44,805 nt of DNA from Candidatus Saccharimonadia bacterium (GTDB lineage: Bacteria; Patescibacteriota; Saccharimonadia; Saccharimonadales; Saccharimonadaceae): positions 296 to 45,100 of the forward strand of contig JALRBE010000002.1 of assembly GCA_023262335.1 (NCBI GenBank), in the 5' to 3' direction. Positions 41,255-44,805 of the stretch are shown one piece after another; position 1 is the stretch's first letter, and each line of letters begins with the position of its first letter. Under the pieces are notes generated by a model that saw only the letters and a list, made by a program, of their open reading frames with translations, was not told the origin of the DNA and searched no databases. A program made the position numbers and the translations under genes.

Positions 41255-42460
41255 ATGAGCGGCAGGAGAAAGATTATTCGTAATCAACCACTTTCGGTCG
41301 ACGATTCGTCGTCAAACGCCGAGCTGAAGCAGCAAGTGCTCGGCAAGGTCAAGCGCCGAAAAACAAACAAGATGCCAAAAATGACTGTCTTCGCAGCCTA
41401 TTTCGGCGTCTTCATCTTCCTTGTTTCGGTCATCGCCGTTGGGTATCAGACCCCGCAGCCTGCTGGAACGACTCCTGTCGCGAACGTCACGCAGTCACCA
41501 TCTGCTACTCCTGTCAGTTCCAACTCGCCATCGGTCGACGAGCTCGTCGCGAACGATGTCGCTTCGAACCTTGCCGAACAGGTGAATATGCCTGTGGCAC
41601 GTAACGTCGCCAACCTTTCGGTGTCACTGGCTGCCAAGACCGAGCTCGCGCAGACTGACGATTCTGCCATCGTAAAGCCGCAAATCGTACAGCCGACCGT
41701 CTCGAGCCGCGAAATCACGCAGTACGTCGCCAAGGCGGGCGACACGGTTTCTTCGATCGCCGCTAATTACGGCCTTACTGCCGATACCGTCCGATGGGCG
41801 AACAATATCGTCGCCGAGAGCGTTCCGGCTGGCAAGTCGCTGACTATTCCTCCTGTTGACGGCGTGGTGTACACGGTCAAGGCCGGCGACACGCCGGACA
41901 GCGTCGCGGGTACGTACGCCGCAAGCAAAGAACGTATCATCTCGTTCAACGACCTCGAAATCAGCGGCCTGACCGCTGGCAGCAAGATCGTCATTCCAAG
42001 CGGTACTCTTCCTGAGGACCAACGTCCTGGCTACCAAGCGCCGGTCAACCGGGCAACGTCAAGCTACGGTGGAACATCAGGCTATCGTGTCAGCTCAAGC
42101 ATCGCGGGCATGCGATCGGGCAGCGTTGGCAACAAGTACGCATGGGGCTACTGCACCTGGTACGCGTACGAGCGCCGCGCGCAAATGGGTCTTTCTACCG
42201 GCAGTTATTGGGGTAATGCCCGCACATGGGCAATCTACGCCCGCGCAGACGGCTATCCTGTCAGCCGCACGCCGACCGTCGGGGCTATCCTCGTCGACCA
42301 AAGCGGCTATTATGGGCACGTCGCCGTCGTCGAAAGCGTCGGTCCTAACGGTGACATAGTCGTCAGCGAAATGAATAATGCTGCCTACGGTGGGTTCGGC
42401 GTCGTCAGCCGACGGACGATCACGGCTGGCCAAGCTGGCGTTTACCAGTACATCAAGTAA
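41255..42460 (+). CDS. Membrane-anchored LysM-CHAP peptidoglycan hydrolase
   Basis: 401 aa. Basic cytoplasmic N-terminus (1-42), one membrane helix (44-63), a Ser/Thr/Pro/Val linker, two LysM domains that bind peptidoglycan (about 155-199, QYVAKAGDTVSSIAANYGLT; about 204-248, VYTVKAGDTPDSVAGTYAAS), and a C-terminal CHAP domain with catalytic Cys300 (WGYCTWYAYERR) and His355 (GYYGHVAVVE), followed by VVSEMN. CHAP enzymes are amidases or endopeptidases that cut the stem peptide. It could act in division or on a host's wall. Preceded by an unusually long leader. Confidence 0.93.
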   Translation: MSGRRKIIRNQPLSVDDSSSNAELKQQVLGKVKRRKTNKMPKMTVFAAYFGVFIFLVSVIAVGYQTPQPAGTTPVANVTQSPSATPVSSNSPSVDELVANDVASNLAEQVNMPVARNVANLSVSLAAKTELAQTDDSAIVKPQIVQPTVSSREITQYVAKAGDTVSSIAANYGLTADTVRWANNIVAESVPAGKSLTIPPVDGVVYTVKAGDTPDSVAGTYAASKERIISFNDLEISGLTAGSKIVIPSGTLPEDQRPGYQAPVNRATSSYGGTSGYRVSSSIAGMRSGSVGNKYAWGYCTWYAYERRAQMGLSTGSYWGNARTWAIYARADGYPVSRTPTVGAILVDQSGYYGHVAVVESVGPNGDIVVSEMNNAAYGGFGVVSRRTITAGQAGVYQYIK

Positions 42461-42532
42461 TCGTTTTTATCTCAGGTAGCATTCGGTACGTCCTGCACGC
42501 GGCCTCACTATTCTTCACCGTCGTTCATGTGT

Positions 42533-42560
42533 CTTGCCTCTGGAGCGAAAGCTCCGCAAG
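42533..42560 (+). other. GNRA-capped hairpin upstream of obg
   Basis: CTTGC (42533-42537) pairs with GCAAG (42556-42560) and GGAGC (42542-42546) with GCTCC (42551-42555), around a GAAA tetraloop, with a 4-nt bulge. No U-tract follows, so it is not a standard terminator; it may mark the 3' end of the LysM-CHAP transcript. Confidence 0.45.
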
Positions 42561-42610
42561 AGTCGGTGAGATCATGTGAGCAAAGTATTTTAAAAATAAT
42601 AAAAATATGG

Positions 42611-42616
42611 TATAAT
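42611..42616 (+). promoter_or_regulatory. -10 box (TATAAT), leaderless promoter of obg
   Basis: TATAAT ends 8 nt before ATG 42625, in a very AT-rich stretch. Confidence 0.65.
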
Positions 42617-42624
42617 TAAAAGAT

Positions 42625-43914
42625 ATGTTCGTAGATACGGCGACGGTTTTCATTCAGGCAGGCAAGGGCGGCGACGGCGCGGTCAGTTTTCGGCATGAGA
42701 TTTACGTCGACAAGGGCGGACCCGACGGAGGTGACGGAGGCAGGGGCGGCGACGTGGTGTTCCGTGCGAGCGAGAACGTCAACACGCTGCTCGACTTCCG
42801 GTATCAGCCGGAACTCAAGGCGAAACCTGGCGGCAACGGCAGCAAGGCAAAACGGCACGGCAAATCCGGTGATCGCCTTGTCGTCAAGGTACCCGTAGGA
42901 ACGCTGATCAAACGTGACGGCGTTGCTATCGCCGATCTCGCGGCAGACGGTCAAGAAGTCGTCATTGCAAGCGGCGGCGACGGTGGGTTCGGCAACGCGC
43001 ACTTCAAGTCGTCCGTACGCCAAGCGCCACGAATGGCAGAGAAGGGTGAGCCTGGCGACACGTTCACTGCCGAGCTTGAATTGAAGCTGCTTGCTGACGT
43101 CGGGCTCGTCGGGCTGCCGAACGCCGGCAAGTCGACGTTTCTCTCCGTCGTGACGAACGCCCGTCCTGAAATCGCCGACTACGCGTTCACGACGCTGACG
43201 CCGAATCTCGGTGTCGCTGACATCGACGACGGCAGCTTGCTCATCGCGGACATACCCGGGTTGATCGAGGGCGCCGCTGAGGGCAAAGGTCTTGGCGATC
43301 AATTTTTGCGCCATGTCGAACGCACCGCCGTGCTGCTGCACCTTATCGATGCGTACGGCAACGATATCGCGGCGGACTACAAAGTGATTCGTGAAGAGCT
43401 TCGCCAGTACAGTGAAGAGCTGATCGGCCGCCCAGAAGTAGTCGTTCTGACGAAAATCGACGGCTTGGACGACGATATCATCGCGATGCAGAAGGATACC
43501 CTGCGGGAAGCGGCTGGGAAAGATGCTCAGATTTTGACCATGTCGTCTACGGCTCACAAGGGGCTGCAAGAGGTTCTCCGCGCTCTTAGGGCAAAGGTTG
43601 TCCAAGCACGCGCATTCGAGGCGGAACGAGACGCCGAAGAAGACGACGGACTGCCAGTCATATCGCTCAGCAGCGAAGCCTTGACGAAAGCATGGACGGT
43701 AGAGCGTGACGGTGACGAGTTCGTCGTGACGGGCGATAAAATCGAAAAATTCGCTCGTAGGACCAATCTCGATCAATTCGAAGGTGTGAACCGCCTGCGT
43801 GACATCATGAAGAAAATGGGAATCACCCATGAGCTCGTGCGCAAGGGCGCGGTCAGCGAAAGCGTTATTCGCATCGGAGACAGCGAATTTACTTTGGTCG
43901 AACAGCGCGATTAG
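42625..43914 (+). CDS. obg: Obg-family GTPase
   Basis: 429 aa, full length. The N-terminal Gly-rich Obg domain (GKGGDGAVSFRHEIYVDKGG, GGDGGRGGDVVFRA) is followed by the GTPase domain: G1 GLPNAGKST (163-171), G3 DIPGLIEGA, G4 TKID; then a C-terminal OCT domain (SLSSEALTKAWTVERDGDEF). It acts in 50S ribosome maturation and stress signalling. Monocistronic by its own leaderless promoter. Confidence 0.97.
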   Translation: MFVDTATVFIQAGKGGDGAVSFRHEIYVDKGGPDGGDGGRGGDVVFRASENVNTLLDFRYQPELKAKPGGNGSKAKRHGKSGDRLVVKVPVGTLIKRDGVAIADLAADGQEVVIASGGDGGFGNAHFKSSVRQAPRMAEKGEPGDTFTAELELKLLADVGLVGLPNAGKSTFLSVVTNARPEIADYAFTTLTPNLGVADIDDGSLLIADIPGLIEGAAEGKGLGDQFLRHVERTAVLLHLIDAYGNDIAADYKVIREELRQYSEELIGRPEVVVLTKIDGLDDDIIAMQKDTLREAAGKDAQILTMSSTAHKGLQEVLRALRAKVVQARAFEAERDAEEDDGLPVISLSSEALTKAWTVERDGDEFVVTGDKIEKFARRTNLDQFEGVNRLRDIMKKMGITHELVRKGAVSESVIRIGDSEFTLVEQRD

Positions 43915-44074
43915 CGGTGTACACATGGCACGATACACAAGTCTTGGACTTATTTTAAGCAAAAAGCTGGACAATAACCCGTAGGCATGGTAAAGTATTA
44001 CTAACGATCGGGCGGGACACTAATCAGGTCGGCATTTTAACACTTCTGGCAAGAATGAATACGAGGCATGGCTT

Positions 44075-44128
44075 CGTTTTGTTTCCGATAAGTACGGGAA
44101 GATTCCTGTGTTTTTCGGAAGCAAAACG
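44075..44128 (+). other. Hairpin in the region between obg and the foreign gene
   Basis: CGTTTTG (44075-44081) pairs with CAAAACG (44122-44128) and TTCCGA (44083-44088) with TCGGAA (44115-44120), with one T-G position between, enclosing a smaller ACGGGAA/TTCCTGT pairing. It may terminate obg transcripts or mark the edge of the acquired segment. The surrounding 43915-44210 holds no convincing gene. Confidence 0.45.
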
Positions 44129-44210
44129 CGGCCCCATTCCTCACAGCGCCGTAACGCGTCTTTGCGACTCGGGCCAAAAGGTCCGTCCCTCTAAGTAGAA
44201 AGGAGTGGCA

Positions 44211-44651
44211 GTGTCCACTCTCCGTAATTCCCGTGCGTTCATGCTGTTCGTCGGTTTGTTCGCTGCTCTCGCGATGTTCGCCGGCATCGGTGCCACCAGT
44301 GGTGCCGTCGCGACGTCGTTCGCCGCCACCGGCGAGGAGACCTCGCTCACGGCCGCCGAGTGCGACGCCAAGGCGGAAGACACCGGCGGTCGCGCCTACC
44401 CCTCCAGCAAGGGCGGCTGCAACTTCTTCGCCACCATCAAGGGCCCCATCAGTTTCGACGCGGGTCCCGGTGAGGTGGCGTCGGGCATCGCGGCCGACAT
44501 CGTGTCGCAGGGCGTCGGCGAGGCCCGCGGTTCCCGCGGATCGGTGATCTTCAAGCCGGGCACCTGCTCGCAGAAGGTCTGGGAGTCGTCGAGCACCGAC
44601 GGCAACACCTCCGCCGGCGGCGTGGACCGCGCGAAGTCGCCCTGCGACTGA
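44211..44651 (+). CDS. Secreted Cys-containing protein of actinobacterial character, unknown function
   Basis: 146 aa from GTG 44211, with AAGGAG 6 nt upstream; the GTG at 44205 overlaps that site and is less likely. A basic n-region (STLRNSR), a hydrophobic core (AFMLFVGLFAALAMFAGIGA) and a small-residue cleavage region form a signal peptide; the mature part of about 110 residues has four Cys (AAEC, GGCNFF, GTCSQK, SPCD), suggesting two disulfides. No domain recognised. Third codon positions are almost all G or C, with Ala, Gly and Thr mostly GCC, GGC and ACC, unlike neighbours, and the gene has a classical Shine-Dalgarno and its own terminator. Acquisition from an actinobacterium is inferred. 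Confidence 0.8.
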   Translation: MSTLRNSRAFMLFVGLFAALAMFAGIGATSGAVATSFAATGEETSLTAAECDAKAEDTGGRAYPSSKGGCNFFATIKGPISFDAGPGEVASGIAADIVSQGVGEARGSRGSVIFKPGTCSQKVWESSSTDGNTSAGGVDRAKSPCD

Positions 44652-44668
44652 CTCTTGCCAGGTACGAC

Positions 44669-44704
44669 CCCCAAGCGACATGCGCGCTTGGGGTTTTTAT
44701 TTTT
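44669..44704 (+). terminator. Rho-independent terminator
   Basis: CCCCAAGCG (44669-44677) pairs perfectly with CGCTTGGGG (44685-44693) around a 7-nt loop, followed by TTTTTATTTTT. It lies 18 nt after the secreted-protein gene and is the only classic terminator with a trailing T-tract in the window. Confidence 0.92.
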
Positions 44705-44718
44705 CCAACTTTTCACCG

Positions 44719-44724
44719 TATACT
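44719..44724 (+). promoter_or_regulatory. -10 box (TATACT), leaderless promoter of exonuclease gene
   Basis: TATACT ends 6 nt before ATG 44731. Confidence 0.6.
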
Positions 44725-44730
44725 GGAACC

Positions 44731-44805
44731 ATGCCGCAAACATTCTTTTTTTACGATCTCGAAACTTCAGGCCTGAACGGCAGGGAGGACCGGATCATGC
44801 AATTC
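44731..44805 (+). CDS. sbcB: Exodeoxyribonuclease I-like DEDD exonuclease, first 25 residues (cut by window edge)
   Basis: The visible N-terminus reads FFFYDLETSGLNGREDRIMQ after MPQT. The DLET motif carries the first two acidic residues of a DEDD 3'-5' exonuclease, and the following spacing to DRIMQF matches exonuclease I (SbcB) instead of the DnaQ epsilon subunit. It degrades single-stranded DNA from the 3' end. The gene runs off the right edge, so the remaining motifs are not seen. Confidence 0.75.
   Translation, partial: MPQTFFFYDLETSGLNGREDRIMQF

Noticed and set aside
42616-43974. 452-aa antisense frame over obg
   Set aside because: Obg is complete with all GTPase motifs on the plus strand; the antisense product resembles nothing.
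44037-44681. 214-aa antisense frame over the foreign secreted-protein gene
   Set aside because: The plus-strand gene has a Shine-Dalgarno, signal peptide and terminator; the antisense frame is a by-product of high GC.
1-44805. UGA recoding, CRISPR arrays, insertion sequences, tRNA genes
   Set aside because: TGA terminates several conserved genes at their expected length; no direct-repeat array, transposase or inverted-repeat-bounded element, or cloverleaf with a T-arm consensus was found by reading.

Overview
The window reads as a chromosomal segment of a small-genome Candidate Phyla Radiation bacterium, most likely a Saccharibacterium (TM7). This is an inference from gene content: short conserved housekeeping genes, a FtsA/PilM-like ATPase next to a baseplate-J-like membrane protein, tail-fibre-like proteins beginning ARLPxPG, Rpf and LysM-CHAP wall enzymes, and an alanyl-tRNA synthetase without its C-terminal domain. 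TGA is used as a stop throughout (e.g. tpiA, mnmA-side genes), so this is not a UGA-recoded Gracilibacteria/Absconditabacteria genome. Genes are tightly packed, with many ATGA/GTGA overlaps. At least eleven genes carry a TATAAT/TATACT/TACAAT box 6-8 nt before the start codon, which points to widespread leaderless transcription; several starts below were corrected with this rule.

Layout. 1-1,560: AT-richer edge with the start of glyS (minus), a candidate structured RNA and an HD-domain gene. 1,597-7,932: methyltransferase, pgk, tpiA, a tail-anchored Pro/Ala-rich protein, pcrA/uvrD helicase and a NUDIX gene. 8,002-11,190: two tandem G5-domain wall enzymes (one Rpf-type, one 3D-type) and rsmA. 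11,187-12,354 (minus): a hypothetical gene and a second NUDIX gene. 12,511-18,429: metG-tatD, two small hypotheticals, then cysteine desulfurase-DUF218-mnmA, which fits a tRNA 2-thiouridine pathway. 18,419-20,411 (minus): MacB/FtsX-type ABC transporter. 20,453-21,601: polysaccharide pyruvyl transferase family protein.

21,588-30,742 (minus) is one eight-gene surface-glycan operon: a DUF1616-like membrane protein with a probable ATT start, two GT2 and three GT4 glycosyltransferases, a Wzx-like flippase and a large AT-rich polytopic membrane protein. Divergent from it, 31,064-34,340 encodes a tail-fibre-like protein and an SGNH hydrolase, neither with a signal peptide. 34,380-40,930: alaS, the FtsA/PilM-like ATPase, the baseplate-J-like membrane protein, ruvX and mltG. 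41,255-43,914: a LysM-CHAP wall hydrolase behind a long structured leader, and obg. 44,211-44,651 is a compositionally foreign, actinobacterial-looking secreted-protein gene with its own Shine-Dalgarno and terminator, followed by the start of an exonuclease I gene.

Taken together, the segment mixes core translation/glycolysis genes with an unusually rich set of envelope functions: glycan assembly, peptidoglycan cleavage, a fibre/esterase pair and a pilus-type ATPase. That is what one expects from an organism living attached to an actinobacterial host. No tRNA, rRNA, CRISPR array, insertion sequence or replication origin was recognised.
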